From assembly GCA_030522415.1 (NCBI GenBank), contig CM060127.1, forward strand, positions 15,891,314 to 15,955,313: DNA of 64,000 nucleotides, in the 5' to 3' direction. Position numbers and translations under genes: made by a program. Position 1 is the first letter of the stretch; each line of letters begins with the position of its first letter. The notes under the pieces are model-generated. The model made no database searches. It was not told where the DNA came from and worked only from the letters and a program-made list of their open reading frames with translations. Source of the stretch: Channallabes apus. Its lineage: Eukaryota; Chordata; Actinopteri; Siluriformes; Clariidae. Of the stretch, positions 42,596-54,755 are shown one piece after another.

Positions 42596-45500
42596 GTAAG
42601 TGCGGGAGACCTCGTGGAATTAAGCAGCTGTACGAGATGCCTGCATTCATGAATTAAATTTAATATTTTATTAATTATATTTGGAATGGTGGTTTTTTTT
42701 GTAAATCCTTAGCAATCATTATGCTTATTATGAATGGATTATTATTCTGTGAATTTCTTCAAAGCCTCATTTAACTTCAAACATAATGGCACAGACTTTC
42801 ATATAATTTTTAATTAATTAATTTCAACTAGTTGTATTTCTCATGTACTTTTTAGTTAGATTACAGGTTACTTCTTTCCTTGTGTTTTCACACATTATGT
42901 TATGTCAAAGTTGATTTTGAAAGTTCATTGTTATTTATATCCATCAGAGAAACCCCCTTTCTTGTAACTTTTATTTTTACCATGGGGACTATCACAGCAA
43001 AAAGCACAGGCTTTCATTTACTCCTCGATGTACTTAGCTGACTGAAGGCTTACAGTGTTGAATAAACACAAAGAGGTTTTTTTTTTTTTTTTTTTTAAAT
43101 ATGCAGTAATCTTCTGTTCATAATGATCAGGAATTATACAGTGTAATGAAGTGTTAATTCATCCTAGTGTGTACAGTTATCAAGCACTGTATTGTATTTA
43201 ATTAATTTAATACTGGGTAGTCATTGAAAACATTAAAGTTAGCTGTGTGTGAACATTTCTGTGCCAGGCAGTATGTTTGTTAATGTACACAGGGGAATTC
43301 CATGAATTTCTGCCTCCTCTCCTCATTTCTTCGACAAATCTCAGTGGGCCAGCTTTACATTTCTTAAAAATGCAAGAATTTTACTCTAGGAAGCAAGAGT
43401 GTGATCTAGGCATAAACAGTTTGAGAGATTGAGAGCTAAACATAAACATGCTGTATTATTGTTCGGATTATTAGTGTGGGACATCAGCAGAAAGTGTAGA
43501 TGCTGGTAAGTTACCAAGCGAGGGCGCCATTTCATTTATAATTCTAATCATCATAATTGACTCAGGCGTCTGTGATTCCCAGGTCCCTTGCTTTATGGAC
43601 AGGTTTTTAACATGGTTTCATTAATTCCAGGTACGTGTGCTACAAGCCCACTGCAGCTCGAACCACAAAGGATTGTGGTGCTATTTGAAAACCCTGTATC
43701 TGCAAACTGCAGCACGAATGCTACTCATCATGGCTTGGGCTGGGAAGCATCTCAGGGGGCTGTGGACCTGATGGAAAAAGTCCAGCTCATTACTTGGACT
43801 GTGGATAGACTTACACACTGGGATATACAGCCAATTTGCTTCATCCTTGTTGATGAGCAAACTTCAGAGCCACTTAATATTACTGTATACAGTGAGTTTT
43901 TTAATACCACAATTCAATTATTTTTCTATAATTGTAGCATGTAGACAGATAACGTTTCAATGTTTATGAAAAATCATTATAGAAAAGTAGATAATTTTTG
44001 AAGGTTAGATTTTGAGACTAAATGTAGGTTTATCATCAATACTTTATCTGTATTGGAACTCTATTATGGTCCAGCTGAAGCTAAAATAATTTTTAATCAT
44101 CTGCATCGGATGACGTGCTGCATACCTAACAACAATAAAAACAGTTTCTTTTTAAAAATGTCTTAAAGTGCATTTGTCTCTTGACAGAGCCTCCAGATCG
44201 GGTGTCTATCAGCACAGTGAATCACACAGGGCCGATGACTGAAGGCAGACAGTACGTGCTCCGGTGTGATGTTGAGAATGTTGCTCCTGTTCATCTCTTA
44301 ACTGTAAAGTGGTACAAAGGACCTGATCTTGTGCAAAGTAAAAACTTTTCTGATGGGAGCAAATTTCCTGTAAATATAAACATGACACTTCAGATCTCCC
44401 CGAACAGAGCTGATAATGGAGTTTTGTACAGATGTGTGGCAGCATTGAACCTGGGACCAGAAGGACCGCAACCCTCTCCATTAGTGGAATCAGAATCTTT
44501 AAACATTACAGTACATTGTAAGTTTGTCTTTCCATATTAATATTTAACACATTGTCATGAGTAATAAAGACATGATCAATATGTAACAAATACAACACTT
44601 TTTGTGCGACCTCATACACACATATATACACAATGTGATGGTGTGATGCGGCTTGATGCAGACTTCTACCACACCAAAGTGAATATTCATCTTTTTTGCA
44701 GTTTAAAAAGGACAAAACCATATTTTTTTGTGTTATACTTAATTTTTCCTGGTTATATTTTAACTAAGTTCCTGTTTTACAAGCATTGCAATAACCACAA
44801 ACAGTCAGCCAGTATTTCAGTTAATTTTGAGTTAATACGAAAGAAAAAAATGCAGCTGTAAGGAAACTGAACATATGTCTTAAGACCTAGCAAAATCAGA
44901 CAGTTAGCTACATAGTTAGCAATGGCAACCATGTTTCAAATGCAAATTAATTATATTTTGTATGTAATTATTTAACAGAAGTAAATGAAACTAGCAAGGA
45001 AAGTGCAATAACACCGGGTTTGTTTTTATCAAATGTTTTGGGTTGATTGATCAAAGAATTACTAGCAATTTATATACAGAATCAATTTGTACCACCTCAC
45101 CATAAAACAACAGTAATATAGCAAATGTAAACAGTTCTGAAGTAGAAGAAGAGTAACAGTTAACATTTAATGTTTCTGTTTATCCACTAGTTGGACCTGA
45201 GATTTCAAACTGTCCCAGTCCTGTGCTTCTGAAGGAGGGAGAAAGTCTATTAGGCTACTGTAACGTCACAGGAAACCCATATCCAAGTTTCCGCTGGGAG
45301 AGTTATGGGCTTACCATTGACCCTGCCACTACACTTAATAGGACTTTACGTGGAGAGTACAATATCATCATCAACAGTAATATTACTCGGACAGTTATGG
45401 TGGAAGTGATGTGTAAGTCTACATTTGCATCTTAAGCATGTGTGTCAAGAAGCACTCATACATATATAAGTAATAAAACACTTGGGGTGTGCTGTTATAG

Positions 45501-46214
45501 GAAAATAATCAGTGCAGTGGTGATGTGATTTGGCTGAGTGATAAACAGAACATTTTCCTATAAAAGCACATCCTGAAAGTGTTTTATGCATCTTACATCA
45601 TAGCAAGTGTCCAAAAATTACACTCTCTTATTCATTATAAAACAGCGCATCCCATTTATCAGTTTCAAGTTACATTTTATATTGTGGAATGTGGGTTAGA
45701 ATTAGCATCCTGCTATATAACAGTAACCATATAATAGATATCTACTGTTATTGTGATTAATACTGTAAAACACTAATGCTTCTCATGTTTTCTGTATATA
45801 ATAGACAGTTAAGGGGGGGTGAATATTTATGAAATTGATTCTGAATTCATTCACCCATTTCTGTTCTTTTCTTTGGTACAGATGGACCAGAAATTTCATG
45901 TCAACATTATTATACAATCAAAGAGGGTGATGTTTTTCCACCCAACTGCACAGTTGTAGGTTTTCCAGAGACAGAAGTATTTTTGTATAAAGATGGAGAA
46001 GTAGTAAATTTCTCACAACAAATGGACAGGGATGATGCAGGGCAATACATCCTAATAGCAAACAACACCAACTCTATCGTCAATCACACACTGGAAATCG
46101 ATGTCATCTGTAAGTATACAACTGATATTTTCTTTTTTTGTTAGTTTTTTTGTTTTAACAAATGCTTAAATACAGCAAGGAGTTAGTGCATTTTAGTGTT
46201 TTATGATTTTCTGT

Positions 46215-46267
<53 letters not shown>

Positions 46268-46675
46268 GTTAGAAAAAAATATATCAAGCTAATTAGAAAA
46301 TGTATTTTCTTTTTCACATCTTTTATATGTAAATAGTAACAAGTGAAAAATGGTAGGACATCAGTAACTGAAATAAAAAGTAATATTATTGTGACATTGA
46401 TTTTTTCTCAGATCCACCCACTGAGATTTCAGAGCTGGAGGATGAGGCAGTATCTGTTGGTGAAGACGTGGTGCTTAAGTGCTCTTCTATTGCCAGACCA
46501 AGGCCCAAATATGAATGGATCTATCATCAGACATCTAATGTGAAAAGAACAGATGAAGATGGCATATCTCTGCTGCTCATAAACAAGGCTGGTGGGGACA
46601 ACATTGGAACATACATGTGTATTGCCTATAATCATCTGGGCAATAAAACCAAAACAGTCAGAGTTGAAGTTCGAG
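42520..46675 (+). CDS. ICAM/VCAM-like adhesion gene, upstream set: signal peptide plus five Ig exons
   Basis: Six exons join in one frame: 42520-42595, 43631-43891, 44188-44517, 45191-45412, 45882-46109 and 46412-46675 (1381 bp, about 460 aa). Every intron is GT-AG and phase 1, the rule for Ig-superfamily genes. The product is a secreted or surface receptor with an ICAM-type domain 1, a domain 2 with VKWYKGPDL, two domains starting with GPEIS-C and a final I-set domain. Such proteins bind leukocyte integrins during cell adhesion. No transmembrane exon is visible before the next start at 49683. The last donor is phase 1, so it could splice to 59360 (giving 528 aa), run on into the downstream Ig exons (800 aa), or end as a soluble form. 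It is closest to fish ICAM5-like/VCAM1-like genes; orthology to a single mammalian gene is not claimed. Confidence 0.8.
43631..43891 (+). CDS. Upstream gene exon 2: ICAM-type Ig domain 1
   Basis: Its 87 residues include RIVVLFENPVSANCSTNATH, LGWEASQG, LITWTVDRLTHWDIQPICFI and LNITVY, typical of the ICAM N-terminal domain that contacts integrins. Three N-glycosylation sequons are present. The acceptor is TTCCAG|GT and the donor A|GTGAGT. Confidence 0.85.
44188..44517 (+). CDS. Upstream gene exon 3: Ig domain 2
   Basis: Its 110 residues run from PPDRVSISTVNHTGPMTEGR through YVLRCDVENVAPVHLLTVKW to YRCVAALNLGPEG and LNITVH. Both canonical cysteines are present. It is clearly paralogous to the exon at 53148-53456. 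Confidence 0.9.
45191..45412 (+). CDS. Upstream gene exon 4: short Ig domain
   Basis: Its 74 residues have GPEISNCPSPVLLKEGESLL, YCNVTGNPYPSFRWE and GEYNIIINSNITRT. The usual F-strand cysteine is replaced (YNIII), while an extra cysteine lies in the A strand, so the disulphide probably links A and B strands as in related fish ICAM-like proteins. Confidence 0.85.
45882..46109 (+). CDS. Upstream gene exon 5: short Ig domain
   Basis: Its 76 residues have GPEISCQHYYTIKEGD, NCTVVGFPETEVFLYKDGE and DAGQYILIANNTNSI. It shows the same cysteine arrangement as exon 4, suggesting the two arose by duplication. Confidence 0.85.
46215..46267. repeat. GATA microsatellite in intron 5
   Basis: About thirteen perfect GATA units lie between exons 5 and 6; such arrays are usually polymorphic. 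Confidence 0.95.
46412..46675 (+). CDS. Upstream gene exon 6: I-set Ig domain
   Basis: Its 88 residues have EDEAVSVGEDVVLKCSS, ARPRPKYEWIY and GTYMCIAYNHLGNKTKTVRV, with both canonical cysteines and the DxGxYxC-type motif. The donor is CGAG|GTAAG in phase 1, so a further exon is expected. Confidence 0.9.
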
Positions 46676-46679
46676 GTAA

Positions 46680-48464
46680 GGCTTCATGACTTTGCCAGGT
46701 CATTTTGAAACATTTAAATTATTTATGATTTAAGAAATTAGGACAGTTGCATAAAAGGATTTTTATAACCCAACATTTATACTGTATTAAAGAATGACAT
46801 ATCACATTTTAAAATTCAGTCCAAGAGTTACGTTAGTTCTTGTTATTATATCACTGTTTCTAACAGCTGTAAATAGTTGTTTTCTTAGGCTTTTTTTCTG
46901 TCTATCACTATCTAATTAGACAAAAATGCAGCGTTATGTTCCAAGGAGATCTCTCTGTGGAAGCACACTGACTGTTACAAGGCGCTGTCACTGGATATTT
47001 CTTTTTTAAATGTTCTTACAGAAAACCTCACCATATCAGATTTGTAAAATCAATATTGCTAAATAATTTTAATGGTATTAATAAGCAGTCAGCTAACAGA
47101 CCCTAAATTGTATTTCATTAGCGAAAAACAGAGATAGTAACTATGTAAAAAAAACTTTCTTTGAACTTTTGCAGATACTTCAACAGACCATCTTTTGGGT
47201 CTGGCTGTAAATCATATGTCATATGTATGGCTGTAAGTCACATGTACTTACATAAGTTATTTTGTAAGTACGAGAGCAGCTCATCAAGCTAGAGGGAGGT
47301 CAGAAAATAGAGGTTTGATAAAAGGAGAATGCTAAAGATGACTGAAAAAAGAAGTGTGTATTTATTCTCAAAGAGGCCTTTGCAGTGGGACAAAGCAATT
47401 GCAGTAATGTCTGCGATGTTTACTTAATTGCGTGCTGTCAACTATGAAGCTTAGCAAAAGAAAGCGGTATTCAGTAACACAGGAATGTTATTCATTTATT
47501 TTAAAGGTTTGCTTTATCTTAGTTATCACAGTGGTTACTGGTTAGTGAGTAGTTTTTTTTTAGAGGCAACTGTCGTTTTTTTCGTACATATGCAAGTAAA
47601 TGCAACATAATATATGAAATGAAGTAAATACACCCATAGTTTTACGATAAAAAGTATGCACCAAATTGTGTAACATTCTTGACAAGTAATGTTTACCTAT
47701 TAATACATTAAGGCCTTTTCCACACATAAACAGGTATTTTTAAAAACAGTGGGTACTCCTTTGCCTTTCATCCACACACAAACTCTGTTATAGAGAACTT
47801 ACATTACCCTCTTTCTAGGGTGAAGCTATTTAGACTTTGTTTTTAGTATTGATATATGGACAAGTTGGTTGATGGGTGCATGCCTGTACACATGTGCTGT
47901 ATCTTCAGTTTTTGCCATCAGAGTATGATATACCTCCTGATAATTTTTTTTCAGGCTTCTTATTGGCCAACAAAGCTTTGCAGTTAGGGTTTTATCAATG
48001 GCTACTTGTTTGGTGTGCTTTAATGGCATGTTTTTGCATTTTCATGTAGAGAAAGAATTTTTAGAATGGAAAAACACCTGTGTATGTGTGGATTAGGCCT
48101 AAAAGCCAAAACTCGGCTAGGCAGAGAATGAGAGGGTTGTTCTTAACAAATCTTCCAAAAGCATAAAGATGCCTTTCAGAAGGACTAGGTGAACAGGTTG
48201 TGCCTCCATTGATGTTTTATGCTTTACTACTGTATGTTGGGCCCAACTGGACATATAAGCCACTGTATAGTGTTAATTTAATATAATGTGTATTTAACAT
48301 TGTGGATTTTGCTGTGTAGAAAGGTCTGTTTCAAGATTCCTAGATATTTGTGGCTGGGACAGTCCACCCTCATATTAAACAACCATCTAGCCTGTTTGGA
48401 AATCAGAAATTTCTAGGCATGTATAAAGATTTAAAGTTATATTCCAGTCTATTCCTTTCTCGGG
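46680..48464. other. Non-coding stretch downstream of the upstream gene
   Basis: I searched this stretch for a membrane exon and found none in the right phase. A hydrophobic frame at 46825-46910 lacks a usable acceptor. Confidence 0.5.
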
Positions 48465-48605
48465 TTTGTATGCCTGGAGTTTGCATGTTCTCCCCATGCT
48501 CAGTGGGTTTCCTCCAGCTACTCCGGTTTCATCCCACAGTGCAAAGACATGCAGGTTCGACTAATTGGTGTTCCCAAATTGCCTGTAGTATCTGAATGAC
48601 AATCA
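48465..48605 (+). repeat. Fish SINE (Mermaid-like), copy 6, partial
   Basis: It contains GGAGTTTGCATGTTCTCCCC, GTTTCCTCCAGCTACTCCGG and ACTAATTGGTGTTCCCAAAT. The tRNA head and the 3' tail are absent. Confidence 0.75.
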
Positions 48606-48734
48606 GGCTTTGAGCTGACTCAACTTCTTAAGTAACTGCCACAGAAACGACAGATATATCTTTAGGGTTGGAAGTATGTGTTGCCTGATGTGCTGAATGA
48701 AACGGGGATGAAGCAAAAATAATAAATAAATAAA

Positions 48735-49246
48735 TACACTATATGGATAAAAGCATTTGGTCGAATCTGTTAGTTATTGATACAGGCCCCTTATCTCCAG
48801 TAAAGGGCAATCTTAATGCTTCAGCATACCAAGACATCTTGTACGTACAATGCTATGCTTCCAACTTTGCGGCAACAGTTTGGGGAAGGCCTTTTATGTT
48901 CCACAGTGCACAAAGCAAGGTCTATAAACACATGGTTTTGTTTGGTGTGGAAGAACTTGATTAGCCCGCACAGAGCCCTGACCTCAACCCCATTGAGCAC
49001 CTTTGGGATGAACTGGAATGCAGATTGCGTGTCAAGACTTCTTGTCCAACATCAGTGCCTGACATCATAAATGCTCTACAGAACGAATGGACACGAATTC
49101 CCACAGAAACACTCCAAAATCTTGTGGACAGTTATTATATGGAAGCTGTTATAGCTGCAAAAGGGTGACAAACTCCATAATGACGTATATGTATTTGGAT
49201 ACAATGTCATTGCAGGTTTGGGCAAATACTTTTGTTTTGTCCATTT
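48735..49246 (+). mobile_element. Tc1-like transposon, internally deleted
   Basis: The left end TACACTATATGGATAAAAGC and right end CAAATACTTTTGTTTTGTCC are imperfect inverted copies. In between, frames read GPLSPVKGNLNASAYQ and, after a frame change, the transposase C-terminus with a DLNPIEHLWDELE-type stretch (coded by CTCAACCCCATTGAGCACCT at 48984) and ALQNEWTRIPTETL. The catalytic N-terminal half is missing. Confidence 0.7.
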
Positions 49247-49420
49247 TATCAAGACTTAAAACTGGCTTATATAAGGTATAACTTATTATATGGTAACTGT
49301 TCATTCATGTTTTTAGAGTCTTGTAGTTGGGCCCTCACATACTTCAGATGAATATCCCTGGTTTAAAGTTACATATCCAGGGGATACATTTTGTTAATTA
49401 ACGTTAGACTGGGGGATGGA

Positions 49421-49431
49421 GGGAATTTTCC
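49421..49431 (+). promoter_or_regulatory. NF-kB-type site upstream of the second adhesion-gene exon 1
   Basis: GGGAATTTTCC includes GGAATTTTCC, an exact GGRRNNYYCC match, 252 bp before the ATG at 49683. Its role is inferred from ICAM/VCAM biology. Confidence 0.4.
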
Positions 49432-49682
49432 TTTAGTCAGGGTTGCCAGTGGCACTGCACGTCTCGGTGAGGTACAGGTTTGTGGCGGTTAGTGTTAACG
49501 TTAATGGTTTATAGCTAGACCAACCTGGCAACCCTATATCCTAACGTGGAAGCTGTTCAGGATCTGGGTGGATTTCTTCAGTTAAAACACGGCTGTGAGA
49601 CGTTGTGTAGTATTTAAGCTGTTCTAAAAACACAGCAATTCACACACGACTTGAAAGAAAGAGAGTAAAGTCGCGAGGGGAA

Positions 49683-49755
49683 ATGGCGACCCGGGAGCGG
49701 ATTTTTTACACATGTCTCGTTCTGGATCTGCTGACGCTGCTCTCTGAACTTAACG
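49683..49755 (+). CDS. Downstream gene exon 1: signal peptide
   Basis: It encodes MATRERIFYTCLVLDLLTLL then SELN, a leader with a basic start and hydrophobic core, ending in phase 1 like the upstream exon 1. The donor GTGGGA is non-ideal. Confidence 0.65.
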
Positions 49756-52700
49756 GTGGGAGACTTTGTTTTCATTTTCCTCCGATTAACTGTCTGTGTA
49801 AAAGTTTGTCCCTGCTGTAAAAGCGTAATAAAAGCGTTTAAAGTAATTCCTTATATAGTAAAAATGATACGTTAGATAGACATGAGGCCCAGAATACACC
49901 GCGACGTATTTATAAACGCCAATAAGTTTTAGGAGTCAAATTCTCACGCAGAAGTTCAGTTTCTTTAATAAACATCGCACTAAATCGTTGTTACGTATCC
50001 GGTTTATTTAAGTCCTGTAGCGTTGAAGTCCAACTCAGATGAAGAAAGTGAGAGAAACACGTTCAGTACCAAAGTGTAGTCTTTGCCCTTTGGTGCCATC
50101 ACACATATAAGTAACACATATTTCATACCGTTAGTGTGTAGCAGTACATCTGTAAAAGTCAATACAGCTAACTTTAACTACAGTGCTTCAATTGACACAT
50201 TTATATTTTAAAGCACTGTTGTAACAACACAGCTGTAAACTTGTTTTCCTAAACACACACAGACACACAAAACTGTGCCTTTATTACATTTATTTATAAG
50301 CTCATTAATTAACTTCTCTTTGTCCGTTAACACTATTTTCGTTCATTCCTGTTGGAGATATTTGTAGAAAAAAAAAGATTTTGTGAGCCAAGCAACACTT
50401 TATAAAACATATAGTCAAACCGTATATTTGGTTCAAAATGATGTAGTGTAGGGACATCTTTAGACTAACCGTTCGCATAGTTTCAGTATTTGTGCATGCT
50501 TCTTGTGTTTGTAAGACCTTCAGAAATTAAGGGTGTGACCTGCAGTACAGTGGGGACATTTTTTCATACTTGCATACAATTTGTGGAGAACTTGTAAAGA
50601 TGTTATTCTCTCTCTCTCTCTCTTTCTATTAATCTTCCGCAGTTTTTACATCTTTGTCCAAGACGTTTTAACCGTCTGGGATGTTTTGGTAAATCGATGT
50701 TAGACAGGGTACAGCTGTTCGTAAATGATTAAAATAGTGGTGACAAAAATGTTTTCCTGTCCACAGCCCACATTCCGTAATGTCCTTTTTTCAATTACAA
50801 CACATCTCTCTTTGTTCTGAAAGCTCCAGGCAAAGTAACTTGTGCCTCACTTTATAGTATGATTTCTAAGTAATTTTTTAATGTGTAAAATGTCATTCTG
50901 TTTGATGTTTTTTCATTTTATGTGCCTACCAGTGAAATTGGATTAAAAAAATACAGTATAGAGTACATACATGTACAGTATAGAACACTTTAAAAAACTA
51001 TTTCAAGGTTTGACTTTTAACGACCTTCAGTGTATCTTATGGCTTCCTCATAGACACCTACTCAGGCAAAAGTTACACAATGAAGTTAGAACAATTACAC
51101 CAGTGAGTAGGGTTTTACCTTTGTTATAACAGGCACTGTTATAATCATTGTTTCTTATCTTGCAGACATTAACTGAGAAAAATTCCACCAATTATGATAT
51201 TGTCTTTTGATACCAGTTTAGTGGGTGGTTCCTTCTGAATACAAACAGAGATAAGGTTGAAAATATTTTAATAAATGTGGCTTGTAAGCTTTAGGTCAAT
51301 CATTAAAATAACCTGTGTCTTATTTTAAAGCCTCTAAGTGGCAAAGTCATTATGTTTTATTTGTTATTCCTGCAACCAGCAAACAAACTGATTAGATTTT
51401 GGAGTTGATCCAAGGAAAATATTTTAAGGCTATTTCTGGTATATAGATTGTCCTAGGGGTTAAGTTTGTTATTATGCAGTATGAGTGTTTTTAAGTTCAA
51501 AGTCGATGAATTCCGGATAACAAAACTGTGCTATGCCCATTTATTTTCCAGATATAGAAACCAAAAGTGCATATCACTTTCGCGTTTCGAGAAAACACAG
51601 AGTTATGTTAATATGTTATCACTCAGCTTTGACAAAAAACACTGATAAAATTTATAATTCCAAAAGAAATAAATGTTGGTGGAAAGTCGATTAGGTTGTG
51701 ATTTTTCTTAAGATTATTTTTTTTCTGTCCGTCTTGTAAATGGTGATGCACTAGTAAAGTCCTTTAGACAGGGCCAAAAAATGATTTGCATGTTGACGGA
51801 AGATTGTAGGAAACACTATCTTTTTTCTTTTATATCAGTCGTTAAAAAATATTTTATTGCATTGCATATACCCAATATAAGTTGAATGGAGGGATATTTC
51901 CTAACATCTGTTCACTGTGAATTAGAGATTACAATCCGGGATTTACCACTGTCTGAATGTATTCGTACAGTATATGTTCCAGACAAATCATAGAAATTAA
52001 ATGGAATTTACTGATTATAGAATCAAAATATCAATAAACACTATGACTTAATGATGGAAAATGTTCAAATACCATATTTTATACACACTATTTAGTATAT
52101 CATTGTGTTGGTCTGAAAAGGGCCTGGGATATTCCAGCTAAGAAAGTAAAGGAAGAAAGTTCTGTTTCTTTTTTTTTTTGTATAAGTGGGGTTTCCTTCC
52201 TGTGCCTGGCATGTTTTACCACTGAGCTCATGCAATGTGTGTTTGTGTGATACCCAGACAATAGGAAACTGTTGAAAGGAGAAATAAGTTTTAATATCTA
52301 AACATAATTTTCTGTCTTTTTTTAATGCAGGTGCCAAGGCTACTTGTCCACTTTCTATTAGCACACAACATGTGGTGTTGGAGTATGGCGAGTCTCAGAA
52401 CGTCACATGTAATTCATCTGTACAGAATGCAAGCTTGAGTTGGAAATTTTCAAATAACGTATTGAAAATGAACCCGCTGCAAATTAACTCTATATTTTAT
52501 TTCAATCATTCGAATTTTAACGGAAAATTTTCATGCTTCGGACATTTTAAAGGACTTGATGCTTGTCAGACAGACTTAAATGTTACTATTTACAGTAAGT
52601 CTGCTTTCTTATCATAACATAGCATGTTAACATAATACTGTATGGCAAAAGTATTGAGTCACCCCTCATTTCTTCATATTAAATTAAAATTAAATGAAAT

Positions 52701-54710
52701 TAGATGATGTTTATGTAACAGCCACAGCAACTCCGTTCCAAGCACTCAGCATTTAGCATCATCGGTATACTAATCACCGGCCTGATCATCTGTACTTGTT
52801 TCTCGCTGGTTCATGCCTTAGATTTTATGCTTAAATGATTAATAGGTCACTGTGTGGCATAACCAAATGATCCCTCTTAAAATGCTCAGATACAGGGACT
52901 AGCCTGAAAAAGAGGTCCAAGGCTTACCAAAAATAAAAGCTAAAAGTTCTCCCTGCTTGGAGAACTGTTCCTCAAGACTATAGTAACAAATTCTGGCACT
53001 TTGGAAGCAAAATATAAAGAAATAAGGGATGCCTCAAGACTTTTGCACAGTATTGTATAATATGTTTTTTTTTTTTTAAATCTTGCAGCTCATCATGTCC
53101 AATGTATTTGCCATACTGTATGTAATAGTTTTAGTATTTCCTTTTAGAGCGTCCTGACAAGGTGTCCATCAGCACCTTGGGTCATGCAGATCCGATCATC
53201 GAAGGCAACAACTATATGCTCCGTTGTGATGTTCAGAATGTTTCTCCTATTCACCTCATTACTGTGAAATGGTACAAAGGAGAAAATCTATTGAAAACTG
53301 CAACCTTTAACGAGGCCCAAAATCCAACCAACACAAGTACTACAATCAACATCGTCCCAAACAGAAATGATACTAATATCAGCTGTGGAGCAGTATTGAA
53401 ACATGAAAGTGGAGAAATTACTTTGAAATCCGAACTTTTCAACTTTACTGTTCATTGTAAGTAATGATTCATAGAAAAAAGTTCTCACTTACAGTGGGTG
53501 CACAAGCGGTATGTGATTTTTACCGTCGCGGCGTATGGCGACAGCATTTGGGTTTGTGCGTTTGCTGGCTTTTACCGCTGAGTGGCGCTATATAACTATA
53601 GACTGATGCCTCAGGCCTTAGTTCGTTCTCTCCAGGATTAATGATTTGCAGCTCGTCTACAGCCACACGTAGTTGCAGATAAAATCAAGTGAAACATTAT
53701 AATTAAATGAATTTATAAACACAGTAGTAACATTACAGTACAAATTTATAATGTAAATTAAATATTTTTAGGATCGAATTTAAGCAACGTAAACGCTAAC
53801 ACACTGAGCCTTTAGATTTTATTATGTGTAATTAGAAAAGCTACACGTGTAGGGTCTTGTGTCATCTTATATTTTGTGTTCATTAAATTTGTAGTATATT
53901 TATTAACTGAAATAAATTAAACTAAACGACCATAAAATTTTAACATCAGATTAATGTGCAAAAACTATATAGTAAAACAATATAAGCTACATAGCCTTTA
54001 TAAGACTTTACTTTTATTTAGGTGCACTCACAATGATGAGAGAACTTTATGATAAATAAAGTAATTTATATATAAATTATATATATAAATTTATAAATAA
54101 AGAAAGTAAACAGGGTTTTTAGGGCAAACATCAGAAAATGAACCGAAACTCTGTGTATACTCGCCTCACAGACGTGAAAAATATATACTTATAGAAAGCG
54201 AAATGTCTGCTTCTATATAAACTAATGAAAAACTAATTATTAGATTATGTAATTCGTATGAAAAGTGAATTATAAGCGCGCTCACTGGTGCGGAGATGAC
54301 GAGATGACATGATCACCTTCAGCACAGCCGAAACCAAAGAAATCACGAATTTATCACTGAATTATTAAAATGGTCAGAGTGAGTTTCCTGGATGTTTTAA
54401 CAAATATTTGAAGTAGATAACAATAGCCCACATTTATAAAAGCATTTTTATTTAGACTATAAAAAATAATCCTGCATTTATTTTTAGGTGTGCCAGCTGC
54501 CACAGTTCTTATATGACTCTTTATCGGAATAAATTCAGTAACAAACCTGTAACTTTCCGTGTAAAACAGGTGTAAAACATCTGTATGAATAAATAGTTTA
54601 AATGTATGTAAAATGAGTCATTGATCAGTGATTTATGTAAGTTTAGATGTAAGTAAATGCCCATTGCTGCGCTGTTTGGTGAAGGGACGCGCTAATGACG
54701 ATTTGGTCTG

Positions 54711-54755
<45 letters not shown>

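Noticed and set aside
46812..46915. Hydrophobic frame considered as the missing membrane exon of the upstream gene
   Set aside because: The frame TLVLVIISLFLTAV looks like a helix, but the only nearby acceptor (AAATTCAG) gives a different frame that stops within six codons, so a phase-1 splice from exon 6 does not work.
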